Assembly (NCBI GenBank): GCA_025938935.1
Contig: JAPCWB010000001.1
Coordinates: forward strand, 1,736,001-1,800,000
Source of the DNA: Novosphingobium sp. MW5
GTDB lineage: Bacteria > Pseudomonadota > Alphaproteobacteria > Sphingomonadales > Sphingomonadaceae
Length of the DNA stretch: 64,000 nucleotides
Reading direction: 5' to 3'
Shown: piece by piece, positions 37,557 to 48,424 of the stretch
How the letters are laid out: the number at the start of each line of letters is the position of its first letter
Position numbering within the stretch: the stretch's first letter is position 1
Notes under the pieces: model-generated
The model's input: the letters and a program-made list of their open reading frames with translations, nothing else
What the model was told of the DNA's origin: nothing
Databases searched by the model: none
Position numbers and translations under genes: made by a program

Positions 37557-39283
37557 CCGCACTGGCCATCTCGTCACGGACAAGTTCGGGACGGCTCCAG
37601 CTCGTCAACGTGCGCCAGCGGATGCTGCACGTCGCCAAGTGGCGGCTGCTGCTCGTCGCCGCCGGTTTTGGCGCACTCGCGCTCGCCTCGACCGCGCGGA
37701 TTGCCTACATGGGTGTCGATGGCGATGCGCCCGAAAGCCTTTCCATGGCAGAGGCGCTTCGCCCGCCGCGCGCCGAAATTACCGATCGCAACGGCGTCCC
37801 GCTCGCCCGCGCGCTGCCTACCTTTGCGTTGTGGTTCGATGCCCGCCCGATGGACGGTGGCCCGGCCCTCGTCAAAAGTCCGGAAGAACTCGCCCGCGAG
37901 TTGATGCAGATCTTCCCGGACGAGAATTACGACAACCTCGTCCGCCTGCTCGCCTCGGGCAAGTCCGGCTATATCCGCCACCGCGTACTGCCTGAAGAGG
38001 CGGACAAGGTGCAGGCGCTGGGTGAGGCCGCGCTCCAGTTCCCGCGCGAGGAAGAGCGTTTCTATCCGCAGGGCACCATGGCCGCCTTCGTGCTGGGCTA
38101 TGTCGACCGTGACGGCAAGGGCCTGATCGGCATGGAGCAGGTACTCGACGAGCGGCTCAAGGACCCCGCCATGCGCGGCCAGCCGGTCGCTCTGTCGATC
38201 GACGCGCGCGTGCAGGGCGCGCTGGAAGACGAACTTTCCAAGCAGATCGCGGCGACCGAAGCCAAGGGCGGCGGCGGCATCGTGCTCGACGTCGAAACCG
38301 GCGAGGTGCTTGCCTTTGCGTCCGGCCCCTCGTTCGATCCCAACCGCCCTTCGGTGCTCGACGCCAATGGCGAAGGGCTGATGCATAATGTGATGACCGG
38401 CCAGAACTACGAGCTTGGCTCGGTGTTCAAGCCGATCACCGTGGCCGCCGCGATCGACGCGGGGCTGATTACCGACATCGCCAAGCGCTGGCCGGCGGGA
38501 AGCGAAATGGTCATCGCCGGCCGCCCGGTTCACGATCACAAGAGCTATGGCGCCTCGCTCAACGTGCCCGAAGCGCTGATCCACTCGTCCAACATCGTGC
38601 TGGCCCAGATCGGCGAAGCGCTGGGACCGCAGGCGCTCAGCGCCAATTTGAAGTCACTGGGCTTCTTCGAAAAGCCCTATATCGAGCTGCCCGGCCGCCG
38701 TAATCCGCAGCTGCCGCGCGAATGGTCGAACATCACCACCACCCGCGTCGCTTTCGGCCACGGCATTTCGCTCACCCCGCTACACCTCGCCTCTGCTTAT
38801 GCGGCGATGGTCAATGGGGGCATCTGGCGGCCGGCCACGCTGATGAAGATCGACCCGTCCAAGGCTCCGCAGGGCCGCCGCGTGTTCAAGGCATCGACCA
38901 GCGCCCGCATGCGCCAGCTGCTCCGGCTGATCGTCTCGCTCGGTACCGGCAAGAAAGCCGATGCCGCCGGGTACCGCGTCGGCGGCAAGACTGGCACGGC
39001 CGAAGTGGCGGACCAGTTTGGCTATCACAAGGACCGCGTCGTTTCGACCTTCGCCTCGGCCTTCCCGATGGACGCGCCGCGCTATGTCGTGGTGACAACC
39101 ATGGTCGAGCCGAAGGGTACCATGGCCGTATCGGGCCAGCGCACCGCCGGTTACACTGCCGCGCCAATCGTTGGCCGCCTCGTTCCCCGTATCGGCCCCC
39201 TGCTCGGTGTGATGCCCGAGGATGGCCGCGACATCGACCTCACCGACCTTGCGCCGCTGGTGGCGAGTGGGGAAGGCGAATGA
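37553..39283 (+). CDS. ftsI: septal peptidoglycan transpeptidase FtsI (PBP3)
   Basis: Cross-links septal peptidoglycan in the periplasm; works with FtsW. 576 residues. A short cytoplasmic part and a membrane helix near residues 35-52 are followed by the dimerisation domain and the class B transpeptidase domain. The active site shows Ser290 in SVFK, Ser345-Ser346-Asn347 (SxN) and Lys479-Thr480-Gly481. ATGA overlaps with ftsL before and murE after. Confidence 0.97.
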   Translation: MTALAISSRTSSGRLQLVNVRQRMLHVAKWRLLLVAAGFGALALASTARIAYMGVDGDAPESLSMAEALRPPRAEITDRNGVPLARALPTFALWFDARPMDGGPALVKSPEELARELMQIFPDENYDNLVRLLASGKSGYIRHRVLPEEADKVQALGEAALQFPREEERFYPQGTMAAFVLGYVDRDGKGLIGMEQVLDERLKDPAMRGQPVALSIDARVQGALEDELSKQIAATEAKGGGGIVLDVETGEVLAFASGPSFDPNRPSVLDANGEGLMHNVMTGQNYELGSVFKPITVAAAIDAGLITDIAKRWPAGSEMVIAGRPVHDHKSYGASLNVPEALIHSSNIVLAQIGEALGPQALSANLKSLGFFEKPYIELPGRRNPQLPREWSNITTTRVAFGHGISLTPLHLASAYAAMVNGGIWRPATLMKIDPSKAPQGRRVFKASTSARMRQLLRLIVSLGTGKKADAAGYRVGGKTGTAEVADQFGYHKDRVVSTFASAFPMDAPRYVVVTTMVEPKGTMAVSGQRTAGYTAAPIVGRLVPRIGPLLGVMPEDGRDIDLTDLAPLVASGEGE

Positions 39284-40736
39284 AACTGGGAGCGATCGCC
39301 CAGTGCCGCGGGGATCGCTCTGCCTTCCGGCGCGGAGCTTCCCGTTACCGGCTTTGCCATCGACAACCGCAAGGTGGCGCAGGGCTGCGTCTTCGGCGCG
39401 TTCCAGTGGCGCGGCGGTCAATGGCGAGGACTTCATCCCGGCGGCGGTTCAGGCCGGGGCCGTGGCCGTTGTCGCCCGACCAGAGGCGAGGGTTGAGGGC
39501 GCGGTGCACATCGCCGATGCCAATCCCCGCCGCGCCTTCGCGCGCCTTGCCGCCCAGTTCTATACTCCCGTGCCGGAAACCGTGGTTGCCGTGACGGGGA
39601 CTAACGGCAAGACCTCCACCGTCGAGATGACACGCCAGATCTGGCACATGTGCGGCCACCGCGCGGCCTCGATCGGTACACTCGGTGTCACCACCAACGA
39701 CGAGAGTGTCTCGACCGGTCTGACGACGCCTGACATTGTCACTTTCTTCGCCAACATGACCGGCCTGGCGCGCGAAGGCGTGAGCCATGTCGCTTACGAG
39801 GCATCGAGCCATGGCCTCTCGCAGTTCCGCAACGAAGGGCTGCGGGTGCGCGCCGGGGCCTTTACCAATCTCAGCCGCGACCACCTCGACTACCATAAGG
39901 ACATGGAAGACTATTTCGCCGCCAAGATGCGGCTGTTTTCCGAAGTAGTCGAAGTCGGCGGCACGGCAGTTGTCTGGGCGGACGATGGCGAGTGGTCTGC
40001 CCGGGCCAGCGAGCAGGCTGTTGCACGGGGCCTCAGCCTGTTCACGGTGGGCGAGAAGGGGGAGTCTATCCGCCTTCTCGCCCGTCAGCCCGGCCAGTTG
40101 GGCCAGGTGCTGGAAATCGAATTCGATGGGCAGAAGCGCAAGGTCAACCTGCCGCTGATCGGGGCCTATCAGGCCGCCAACGCGCTGGTTTCTGCGGGGC
40201 TTGCCATCACCACGGGCGAAGATCCGGCCCGCGTGTTTGATGCCGTCTCGCGCCTGCAACCGGTGCGCGGAAGGCTCGAACGCGCGGCGATTACCCGCAG
40301 CGGCGCGCCGGTCTATGTCGACTATGCCCACACGCCAGACGCGCTCGAAGCCGCGATTGCAGCGCTCCGCCCGCACGTTTCGGGCCGCCTCATCACGGTG
40401 TTCGGCTGCGGCGGGGACCGGGATACCGGCAAGCGCCCGGAAATGGGCCGCATTGCCGTCGAGCAGGCGGACCTCGCGATCGTCACCGACGACAATCCGC
40501 GCGGTGAGGATGCCGCAGATATCCGCCGCCAGGTTATGGCGGGGGCGCCCGGCGCGCGTGAGATCGGCGACCGGCGTGAGGCCATCGCTGCCGCTATTGC
40601 CGAGGCGGGCCGCGATGACATCGTGCTTGTCGCCGGCAAGGGCCACGAACAGGGCCAGATCATCGGGCGCGGGGCCGAAACCCGCGTCCTGCCTTTCGAT
40701 GACGTCACCGTAGCACGGGAGTGTGCCGGACAATGA
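39280..40736 (+). CDS. murE: MurE, UDP-MurNAc-tripeptide synthetase (two frameshifts in this sequence)
   Basis: Adds meso-diaminopimelate to UDP-MurNAc-dipeptide; VTGTNGKTSTVEM is the ATP loop and DDNPRGED has the DNPR motif of mDAP ligases. The ATG (39280) overlaps the ftsI stop and starts MKLGAIAQ; then a single extra T at 39304 breaks the frame. After it the protein reads AAGIALPSGAELPVTGFAID...VFGAFQ until another extra T at 39407, then GAAVNGEDFIPAAV to the end. Both extra bases turn CCAGG into CCAGTG. Without them the enzyme is 484 residues. It is essential, so these are probably sequence errors. A shorter reading from 39222 would give a wrong N-terminus. Confidence 0.93.
39304..39304 (+). 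other. frameshift 1 in murE (extra T in CCAG-T-G)
   Basis: Removing this T joins MKLGAIAQ with AAGIALPSG in one frame. The repaired site reads CCAGG. Confidence 0.8.
39407..39407 (+). other. frameshift 2 in murE (extra T in CCAG-T-G)
   Basis: Removing this T joins VFGAFQ with GAAVNGEDF in one frame. The repaired site reads CCAGG. Confidence 0.8.
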
Positions 40737-42187
40737 ACATCGCCGCCCTTATCGACTGGCCGATCGAAGCGATTGATGACGCCGGTCTCGCCCTGTGGAC
40801 CTCTGAAGCCATCGTGCGCGCCACGGCTGGCACCGCCAGTGCCCATTTCCAGGTCTCGGGCGTCGAGATCGACAGCCGCGACGTGCTGCCGGGCGATCTG
40901 TTCTTCGCGCTCAAGGGCGAGGCGATGGACGGCCACCGCTTCGTCGAGGCGGCGTTCGAACGCGGCGCGGCGGCGGCGATTGTCGACCGTCCGGTGCGGG
41001 GACCGCATATCCTGGTCAAGGACACCTTTGTTGCGCTCCAGCAGCTTGCCAAGGCGGCGCGCGAACGCAGCCATGCGCGGATCGTCGGCGTGACGGGATC
41101 GGTCGGTAAGACCGGGGTCAAGGAAGCGATCTTTGCCGCGCTCGATCGCGGCTCGAACGGGCAGGCGCACCGTTCGGTCAAGAGCTACAACAACCACGTC
41201 GGCGTGCCGCTCAGCCTTGCCCGCCTGCCCGAACGCGCCAAGTTCGGCGTATTCGAAATGGGCATGAACCACGCGGGCGAAATCGCCGCGCTGACGACGC
41301 AAGTCTGCCCGCATGTCGCCGTGGTCACGACGATAGCCCCGGCGCACATCGAGAACCTTGGCAGCGAGGAAGCGATTGCCGATGCCAAGGCGGAGATATT
41401 CCTCGGCCTTGAGCCCGGCGGTACCGCGGTAATCCCGGCGGACAGCCCGCATTACTGGCGTCTGCGCGCCGCAGCGGAAAAGCAGGGGGCCAAGGTCGTC
41501 TCCTTCGGCACGGCGGCCCACGCCAGCGTGCGCCTGCTCGATGCCGTGCCCGCACCGGGTGGTGGCTCGCTCGTGACGGCGGACCTTGGCGACCGGCGAC
41601 TGTGCTACACCGTTGCGGCACCGGGAGATCACTGGGTGGCAAACTCGCTCGGCGTGATCGCCGCCGTCCGCGCTGCGGGCGGTGATCTTGGCGCTGCGGG
41701 CCTCGCACTGGCCGAGATGGAAGGGTTGAAGGGCCGCGGTGCGCGCCATACCATTGAAGTCAAAGGCGGAACTGCTCTGCTGATCGACGAGAGCTACAAC
41801 GCCAATCCCGCTTCGATGCGCGCCACGCTGGCGCAGCTGGGTGCCACCAAGGCCACCCGCCGCATCGCTGTGCTGGGCGCGATGAAGGAACTGGGAGACT
41901 TTGGTCCGAAGTTCCATGCCGCACTGGCCGAACCGATTGCCGAGGCGCATGTCGACTACCTGGTCCTCGTCGGCGACGAGATGGCCGCGCTGGCCGACGA
42001 ACTGGGGAAATCTGCGGGCTCCGCGCTTCCCTTTGCCCCGCCCTTCGCGCATTGCCAATCGCCTGCGGAAGCGCTCGAAGTGCTTTCGCAATTCGGGTTG
42101 GAGCAGGGCGATGCCGTGCTTGTGAAGGGATCGAATTCGGTAGGGCTGGGGGCCGTGGTGGCCGCGCTCGTCGAAGGGAAGGAATAG
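40733..42187 (+). CDS. murF: MurF, UDP-MurNAc-tripeptide D-Ala-D-Ala ligase
   Basis: Adds D-Ala-D-Ala to complete the pentapeptide precursor. 484 residues: the N-terminal UDP-binding domain (VEIDSRDVLPGDLFFALKGE), ATP loop VGVTGSVGKTGVKEA, the central YNNHVGVPLSLARL and the C-terminal LIDESYNANPASMRATL. Starts in the murE stop (ATGA) and ends 12 nt before mraY. Uses the dipeptide made by Ddl further down the cluster. Confidence 0.97.
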   Translation: MNIAALIDWPIEAIDDAGLALWTSEAIVRATAGTASAHFQVSGVEIDSRDVLPGDLFFALKGEAMDGHRFVEAAFERGAAAAIVDRPVRGPHILVKDTFVALQQLAKAARERSHARIVGVTGSVGKTGVKEAIFAALDRGSNGQAHRSVKSYNNHVGVPLSLARLPERAKFGVFEMGMNHAGEIAALTTQVCPHVAVVTTIAPAHIENLGSEEAIADAKAEIFLGLEPGGTAVIPADSPHYWRLRAAAEKQGAKVVSFGTAAHASVRLLDAVPAPGGGSLVTADLGDRRLCYTVAAPGDHWVANSLGVIAAVRAAGGDLGAAGLALAEMEGLKGRGARHTIEVKGGTALLIDESYNANPASMRATLAQLGATKATRRIAVLGAMKELGDFGPKFHAALAEPIAEAHVDYLVLVGDEMAALADELGKSAGSALPFAPPFAHCQSPAEALEVLSQFGLEQGDAVLVKGSNSVGLGAVVAALVEGKE

Positions 42188-42199
42188 GATCGCCGCGGA

Positions 42200-43270
42200 A
42201 TGCTGTACCTCATTGCCGAATGGCTGCATTTCCCGGGTATCGCGAACCTGATCCGCTACCAGTCATTCCGCGCGGGCGCCGCGCTGATGACCGCGCTGGT
42301 CATCGGCCTGATCATCGGACCGCGCTTCATCAACATGCTGCGACTGCGCCAGGGCAAGGGCCAGCCGATCCGCACGGACGGCCCGCAGACCCACCTCGCC
42401 AAGCGCGGCACGCCGACCATGGGCGGGCTGATGATCCTGGTGTCGCTGGTGATCTCGATGGTCCTGTGGATGGACCTCGGCAACCCGTTCCTGTGGGCGT
42501 GCCTTGCCGTGACCATCGGCTTTGGCGTTATCGGCTTCATGGACGATTACGACAAGGTGAAGAAGCGCTCCACCGCCGGGCTTTCCAGCAAGCTGCGCCT
42601 GGGTCTGGAGTTCGTCGTTGCCGGCATCGCGAGCTATATCATCGTCAGCCAGATCGACACCAACCTCTACGTGCCGTTCTTCTCGGGCCGCTATATCCCG
42701 CTGGGGCCGTTCTACTACGTTTTCGCGGCAGTGGTGATCGTGGGTGCGGGCAATGCGGTGAACCTGACGGACGGGCTGGATGGCCTCGCCACCATGCCGG
42801 TGATTATCGCGGCGGGGACCTTCGCGATTATCGCCTATCTCGCCGGCCGCATCGACTATGCCGGCTACCTGGGCATCCCGCACGTGCCGCGTGCGGGTGA
42901 GCTGGCGATACTGTGCGCCGGGATCATGGGGGCAGGGCTCGCCTTCCTTTGGTTCAACGCGCCGCCGGCCGCCGTATTCATGGGCGATACCGGCAGCCTT
43001 GCCCTCGGCGGAGCGCTGGGTGCCATCGCGGTTGCCGCACACCACGAGATCGTGCTGGCCATCGTCGGCGGGCTCTTCGTGATGGAGGCGCTGTCGGTGA
43101 TCATCCAGGTGTTCTGGTTCAAGCGAACCGGGCGCCGCGTGTTCAAGATGGCGCCAATTCACCACCACTTCGAACAGAAGGGCTGGAAGGAAGAAACCGT
43201 CGTCATCCGCTTCTGGATCGTCTCGATCATCCTCGCGCTGATCGGCCTCTCCACGCTGAAGCTGCGCTAG
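42200..43270 (+). CDS. mraY: MraY, phospho-MurNAc-pentapeptide transferase
   Basis: Makes lipid I at the inner membrane from UDP-MurNAc-pentapeptide and undecaprenyl phosphate. 356 residues with about ten membrane helices. GDYDKVKK-type motif DDYDKVKKR, the nucleotide loop [23 protein letters not shown] and the cytosolic [13 protein letters not shown] are all present. AAGGA lies upstream of the ATG. murD starts 8 nt after its stop. Confidence 0.97.
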   Translation: MLYLIAEWLHFPGIANLIRYQSFRAGAALMTALVIGLIIGPRFINMLRLRQGKGQPIRTDGPQTHLAKRGTPTMGGLMILVSLVISMVLWMDLGNPFLWACLAVTIGFGVIGFMDDYDKVKKRSTAGLSSKLRLGLEFVVAGIASYIIVSQIDTNLYVPFFSGRYIPLGPFYYVFAAVVIVGAGNAVNLTDGLDGLATMPVIIAAGTFAIIAYLAGRIDYAGYLGIPHVPRAGELAILCAGIMGAGLAFLWFNAPPAAVFMGDTGSLALGGALGAIAVAAHHEIVLAIVGGLFVMEALSVIIQVFWFKRTGRRVFKMAPIHHHFEQKGWKEETVVIRFWIVSIILALIGLSTLKLR

Positions 43271-43278
43271 AGCCGCGT

Positions 43279-44616
43279 GTGATCACTTCCTCAGCCTTCG
43301 CCGGAAAGCGTTACGCGGTCCTCGGCCTTGCCCGTTCGGGCATGGCCGTGGTGCGTACGCTGGTGAAGAGCGGGGCGCACGTCATGGCCTGGGACAGCCG
43401 CGACGAACCGCGCCAGCAGATCATGGCGGAATTCGGCGACAAGGTGGAACTGGCCGATCCGGTCGGCGCGGACCTTGCCGGGTTCGACGGCGTGGTGGTT
43501 TCCCCCGGCGTCCCGCTCAACACGCATCCGATAGCCAGCGAGGCGGCGGCGGTCGGCGTGCCGGTGATCGGCGACATCGAACTGTTTGCGCTCGCCCGTG
43601 CGGACCTGCCCGCGCACCGCGTGGTGGGCATTACCGGCACCAACGGCAAGTCTACCACCACCGCGCTGGTTCACCACCTGCTCAAGAGCGCGGCGCTGCC
43701 CGTGCGCATGGGCGGCAACATTGGCCTGCCGATCCTGGGGCAGGACCCGCTCCCGGCGGGCGGCGTCTATGTGCTCGAACTGTCGAGCTACCAGATCGAC
43801 CTGACGCACAGCCTCGCCTGCGAAGTCGCGGCGCTGCTCAACATCACGCCCGATCACCTTGACCGTTACGATGGTTTTGCCGGTTACGTAGCATCCAAGG
43901 CCCGGCTTTCCGCGATGCAGCGCGCCGAGCAGCACGCCGTGTTCGGCACGGGCGATGCCGAAACACTTGCTATCGCCAGCCGTGAGCAGGCTCGCCGCGC
44001 GCCGGGGCACGTCCACTTTGCCGATGGCTCGCGCATCGCCGCGATGCAGGCCGATTGGCCGACGCTGCAAGGCCCGCACAACTTGCAGAACGCCGCTGTC
44101 GCGGTGGAGATCGTTGAGGCGCTGGGGCTGACCGAAGGGCAGTGGCGCCCCGCCATGGCGACCTTCAAGGGCCTGCCGCACCGCATGGAGCGCGTGGCCG
44201 AGGCCAATGGCGTACTCTACATCAACGACAGCAAGGCGACCAATCCGGCTAGCACTGCCCCTGCGCTTGCCGCTTTCCCGCCCAAGCCCGAGCCCCGCGT
44301 CCACTGGATCCTTGGCGGTCTGCCCAAGGGTGACGACCTTGACGAATGCGCGCCGTTTTTCGCCAATGTCGCCGCCGCCTATACCATTGGCGAGGCCGGC
44401 CCGAAGTTCGCCAACCTGCTCGAACCCTATATGCCCGTGCGCCGCAGCGAGATGATGTGCGAGGCGATCCGGCAGGCAATGGAGGCCGCGCATCCCGGCG
44501 ATGTCGTGCTGCTTTCCCCGGCCTGCGCCAGCTTCGACCAGTTCCGCGACTATGAAGCGCGCGGCGACTCCTTCCGCCAGATCGTCGATGCCCTGCTTGA
44601 GGGAGGGTCCTGCTGA
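43279..44616 (+). CDS. murD: MurD, UDP-MurNAc-L-alanine D-glutamate ligase
   Basis: Adds D-glutamate to UDP-MurNAc-L-Ala. 445 residues from a GTG at 43279 (MITSSAFAGKRYAVLGLARSG). VVGITGTNGKSTTTALV is the ATP loop; LELSSYQID, LNITPDHLDRYDGF and YINDSKATNPAST are MurD marks. The stop shares one base with the ftsW start (TGATG). The earlier open frame inside mraY is not part of the gene. Confidence 0.96.
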   Translation: MITSSAFAGKRYAVLGLARSGMAVVRTLVKSGAHVMAWDSRDEPRQQIMAEFGDKVELADPVGADLAGFDGVVVSPGVPLNTHPIASEAAAVGVPVIGDIELFALARADLPAHRVVGITGTNGKSTTTALVHHLLKSAALPVRMGGNIGLPILGQDPLPAGGVYVLELSSYQIDLTHSLACEVAALLNITPDHLDRYDGFAGYVASKARLSAMQRAEQHAVFGTGDAETLAIASREQARRAPGHVHFADGSRIAAMQADWPTLQGPHNLQNAAVAVEIVEALGLTEGQWRPAMATFKGLPHRMERVAEANGVLYINDSKATNPASTAPALAAFPPKPEPRVHWILGGLPKGDDLDECAPFFANVAAAYTIGEAGPKFANLLEPYMPVRRSEMMCEAIRQAMEAAHPGDVVLLSPACASFDQFRDYEARGDSFRQIVDALLEGGSC

Positions 44617-45834
44617 TGGCCAGCAATCCTCCCTTCGTCCCCCGCTCGGGCATTACCCCGGGGTCTGCGCGCCGTCGCAGCAAGTGGCAGGAAATCGCCG
44701 TCTGGTGGCGCGAGATCGACCGCGTCGCGCTGGTGCTCGTGCTGTTTTTGATGGCCATGGGCGCGGCCGCCGTTGCGGCGGCCAGCCCGGCCAGCGCGCG
44801 CAAGCTTTCGACCGCGAATGTGAAGCTCGATGACCTGCACTTCTTCTGGATGCAGCTGCGCATCCAGTTCGCCGGCATCCTGTTGATGCTGGGCGCATCG
44901 TTCATGTCGAAGGAATGGGCACGGCGCGTGGGCATCGTGCTTGGCGCGGCCATGCTGGTGGGTCTCGTGCTCGCACTGCTCCCGGGGATCGGCCACGCGG
45001 TGAAGGGCTCTCGGCGCTGGGTGAACCTCGGGCCTCGGAACCCTGCAGCCTTCGGAATTCCTCAAACCCGCCTACGCCATCCTGATGGCCTGGATCCTGA
45101 GCTGGAAGGCGCGCGATCCGCAGATCCCGGTCATTCCGATCACTGCGGCCCTGATGGTCGTGGTTTCAGGCCTGCTGATGGCAGAGCCGGACTTTGGTTC
45201 GACCGTGCTGTTCGTCGGCGTGTGGTTCGTGCTCGTCATGCTTTCGGGCATGGACATGAAGAAAATTTCGATCCTGATCGGCAGCGGGCTGGTCGGTGTG
45301 GTGGCGACCTATTTCCTTTATGACAACGCGCGCCATCGTATCGACAACTTCCTTGGCGGCGGCACGGCCTATGACCAGGTCGACCTTGCCCACAAGACGA
45401 TCACCGCGGGCGGCTGGACCGGCAGCGGACTGTGGCTCGGCATGCGCAAGCTTGCCCTGCCTGAGGCGCATACCGACTATATCTTCTCGGTCATCGGCGA
45501 GGAATTCGGCCTGCTGTTCTGCCTGGCCATCGTCGTCGTTTACCTCGCGCTGATCGTGCGGGTGCTGCTGCGCCTGATTGACGAGGAAGACCTGTTCACC
45601 CTCCTCGCGGGTGCAGGACTTGCCGTACAGATCGGGGGGCAGGCTTTCATCAACATCCTCGTTAATCTCGGCCTGTTCCCTTCGAAGGGCATGACCTTGC
45701 CGCTGATTTCATACGGCGGTTCGTCCACCCTGGCGCTGTGCTTCGGCATTGGGCTGATGCTGGCGATCACCCGTCGCAACCCGTTCCTGCGGCGCGAACC
45801 GTTCAACCTATTTCCCCCGGAGACCCAGCGATGA
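44616..45834 (+). CDS. ftsW: FtsW, septal peptidoglycan polymerase (one frameshift in this sequence)
   Basis: SEDS glycosyltransferase that builds septal glycan from lipid II together with FtsI. The first part (to VKGSRRWVNLGP) and the second part (TLQPSEFLKPAYAILMAW...) are in different frames. An extra C at 45036 turns CCTGG into CCTCGG; without it the join reads LGPGTLQPSEFLKP, the conserved SEDS motif, and the protein has 405 residues with ten or so membrane helices. PEAHTDYIFSVIGEEFG and PLISYGGSSTLALC follow. An essential gene, so the extra base is probably a sequence error. Confidence 0.92.
45036..45036 (+). other. frameshift in ftsW (extra C in CCT-C-GG)
   Basis: Removing this C restores LGPGTLQPSEF and one open frame from 44616 to 45834. 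The repaired site reads CCTGG. Confidence 0.8.
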
Positions 45835-47015
45835 CCGCCGTCAGCCGCCACTTCGTGCTGGCCGCAGGCGGCACGGGCGGGCACCTGATCCCCGCCTTCG
45901 TGCTTGCCGAAGAGCTTGAGAGGCGCGGCCACCATGTCGCGTTGATTACCGACGCACGCGGCGCGCAAATCCCCGGCAAGCCAGCCAGCCTGACCGCCCA
46001 CGTGCTCCCCGCCGGGCGCCTGCAGGGCAAGAACCCGCTGAGCTGGATCAAGGGCATTCGCGCGATCATGGAAGGGCGGCGCATGGCGCTTCGCCTGTTC
46101 GAAAGCTTTGAGCCGAGCTGCGTCGTTGGCTTCGGCGGTTATCCGGCCTTCCCGGCGCTGCTCGCCGCGCAATCGGCAGGTATTCCCACCGTTGTCCATG
46201 AGCAGAACGCTGTGCTGGGCCGGGTGAACCGCTTCCTTGCGGGCAAGGTCAATGCCATCGCCACGGCTTACAGCCACATCGATCGGCTGGCCCCCAAGCA
46301 CGAAGGCAAGGTGCACCTCGTCGGCAATCCGATCCGCTCGGACGTTCTGGCGCTGCGTGACAAGCCCTATCCGCCTTTCACCGAAGACGGCCTGCTGCGA
46401 GTCCTCGTCACCGGCGGCAGCCAGGGCGCGCGGGTGCTGTCCGAGGTCGTGCCTGACGGCCTCGCCATGCTCCAGCCCGCGCTGCGTGAGCGGCTGCAGG
46501 TCACCCAGCAGTGCCGCGCCGAGGATATCGAGGCGGTGCGCGCGCGCTATGCCGGGCATGACATTCCCGCCGAGCTTGGCACCTATTTCGAGGACATGGC
46601 GAGCCGCCTTGCCGACGCGCACCTGTTCATTGGCCGCGCGGGGGCCTCTACGGTATCCGAGCTGACCGCCGTGGGCCGCCCGGCCATCCTGATCCCGCTG
46701 CCCATTGCCACTGACGACCACCAGGCCGCCAATTGCCGCGACATCGTCGAGGCTGGCGGCGCACGGGCGATCCGGCAGGAGAAGTTCACCGCCGTCGAAC
46801 TCGCCAAGCAGATCCAGGCCATGGCGCAGAACCCGGGCAGCCTCGCCAATGCCGCCCATGCCGCTTGGAACTGCGGCTATCCCAATGCGGCAGCGGATCT
46901 TGCCGACCTTATCGAAAGCTTCGGCGGCGAACCGTTGATGGACGTGATCCGCGTGGCCGGTTCGGCGCAGGCCGCCAGCGGCAAGGAAGCGCTGGCAATG
47001 GAGACGCCGGAATGA
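45831..47015 (+). CDS. murG: MurG, lipid II-forming N-acetylglucosaminyltransferase
   Basis: Adds GlcNAc to lipid I at the cytoplasmic face. 394 residues. The N-terminal Gly-rich loop [52 protein letters not shown], and the C-terminal donor site ITGGSQGA-like [13 protein letters not shown] and [15 protein letters not shown] are clear. ATGA overlap with ftsW; it ends in the murC start. The C-terminal tail is longer than in E. coli. Confidence 0.96.
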   Translation: MTAVSRHFVLAAGGTGGHLIPAFVLAEELERRGHHVALITDARGAQIPGKPASLTAHVLPAGRLQGKNPLSWIKGIRAIMEGRRMALRLFESFEPSCVVGFGGYPAFPALLAAQSAGIPTVVHEQNAVLGRVNRFLAGKVNAIATAYSHIDRLAPKHEGKVHLVGNPIRSDVLALRDKPYPPFTEDGLLRVLVTGGSQGARVLSEVVPDGLAMLQPALRERLQVTQQCRAEDIEAVRARYAGHDIPAELGTYFEDMASRLADAHLFIGRAGASTVSELTAVGRPAILIPLPIATDDHQAANCRDIVEAGGARAIRQEKFTAVELAKQIQAMAQNPGSLANAAHAAWNCGYPNAAADLADLIESFGGEPLMDVIRVAGSAQAASGKEALAMETPE

Positions 47016-48424
47016 AGGGCGTCGGCACAGACATTGGCACCATCCACTTTGTCGGCATCGGCGGCATTGGCATGTCGGGCATTGCCGAGGTGATGAACAA
47101 CCTCGGCTATTCGGTGCAGGGCAGCGACATTGCCGAGGGCTATGTCGTCGAAGGGCTGCGCAAGCGCGGGATCAAGGTCTTCATCGGCCACGCTGCCGAG
47201 AACGCGGTGGATGCCGCCGTGGTCGTCACCTCGACCGCGGTGAAGCGCGACAACCCCGAGGTCGCCTATGCGCTCGAACACCGCATCCCGGTGGTGCGCC
47301 GCGCGGAAATGCTGGCCGAGTTGATGCGGCTGAAGAGCACGGTCGCGGTGGCGGGAACGCATGGCAAGACCACGACCACCTCGATGGTCGCCGCGCTGCT
47401 CGATGCTGGGGGCGTCGATCCCACGGTGATCAACGGCGGTATCATCAATTCCTACGGCTCCAACGCCCGCCTCGGTGCGAGCGACTGGATAGTGGTGGAG
47501 GCCGACGAGAGCGACGGCTCCTTCCTGCGACTCGACGGCACGATTGCGGTCGTCACCAACATCGATCCAGAACACCTCGATCACTACGGCTCGTTCGATG
47601 CGGTGAAGGACGCCTTCGTCGAATTCATCGAGAACGTGCCCTTCTATGGCTGCGCGGTGCTGTGCATCGATCACCCCGAAGTCCAGGCCGTGATCCCCAA
47701 GGTCCGCGATCGCCGCGTGGTGACTTATGGCTTCTCCGCCCAGGCTGATGTGCGGGGCGAAAACGTGACGCCCTATCCCGGCGGCAACCGTTTCGACGCG
47801 GTGATCCGCAACCGCGACGGCTCGCAGCGCCGGATCGAGGGGATCGAACTGCCGATGCCGGGCCGCCACAACGTGCAGAACGCACTCGCTGCCGTTGCAG
47901 TCGCGGCGGAGATGGGTTGCAGCGATAATGTAATCCAGACGGGCTTTTCCAAGTTCCACGGGGTCAAGCGGCGCTTCACCAAGGTGGGCGAGGTCGATGG
48001 TATTACCGTGATCGACGATTACGGCCATCACCCGGTCGAAATCCGCGCCGTGCTCGCCGCCGCGCGCGAGGGCGTGGGTTCGGGCCGGGTCATCGCCGTG
48101 GTCCAGCCGCACCGCTTCACCCGCCTACGCGACCATATGGAAGACTTCCAGTCGGCCTTCAACGACGCCGACGTGGTCTATGCCGCACCGGTCTATGCCG
48201 CGGGTGAACAGCCGATCGAGGGTGTGGATTCCGCTGCGCTGGTCGAAGGTATCAAGGCGCGCGGCCACCGTGCGGTCTTCGCTATCAGCGGCGCGGACGA
48301 GCTGGCTGAGGCGCTTGCCAATTCGGCTCAGGCTGGTGACATGGTCGTCTGCCTCGGCGCAGGAGACATCACCAAGTGGGCCGCTGGCCTTGCCGATGCG
48401 ATCAAGCTGAGGAGGGGGGCATGA
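47012..48424 (+). CDS. murC: MurC, UDP-MurNAc L-alanine ligase
   Basis: First amino-acid ligase of the muropeptide path. 470 residues. The N-terminal motif [20 protein letters not shown] loop [40 protein letters not shown] and late [16 protein letters not shown] and PHRFTRLRD fit MurC. ATGA overlaps at both ends link it with murG and murB. Confidence 0.97.
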   Translation: MKGVGTDIGTIHFVGIGGIGMSGIAEVMNNLGYSVQGSDIAEGYVVEGLRKRGIKVFIGHAAENAVDAAVVVTSTAVKRDNPEVAYALEHRIPVVRRAEMLAELMRLKSTVAVAGTHGKTTTTSMVAALLDAGGVDPTVINGGIINSYGSNARLGASDWIVVEADESDGSFLRLDGTIAVVTNIDPEHLDHYGSFDAVKDAFVEFIENVPFYGCAVLCIDHPEVQAVIPKVRDRRVVTYGFSAQADVRGENVTPYPGGNRFDAVIRNRDGSQRRIEGIELPMPGRHNVQNALAAVAVAAEMGCSDNVIQTGFSKFHGVKRRFTKVGEVDGITVIDDYGHHPVEIRAVLAAAREGVGSGRVIAVVQPHRFTRLRDHMEDFQSAFNDADVVYAAPVYAAGEQPIEGVDSAALVEGIKARGHRAVFAISGADELAEALANSAQAGDMVVCLGAGDITKWAAGLADAIKLRRGA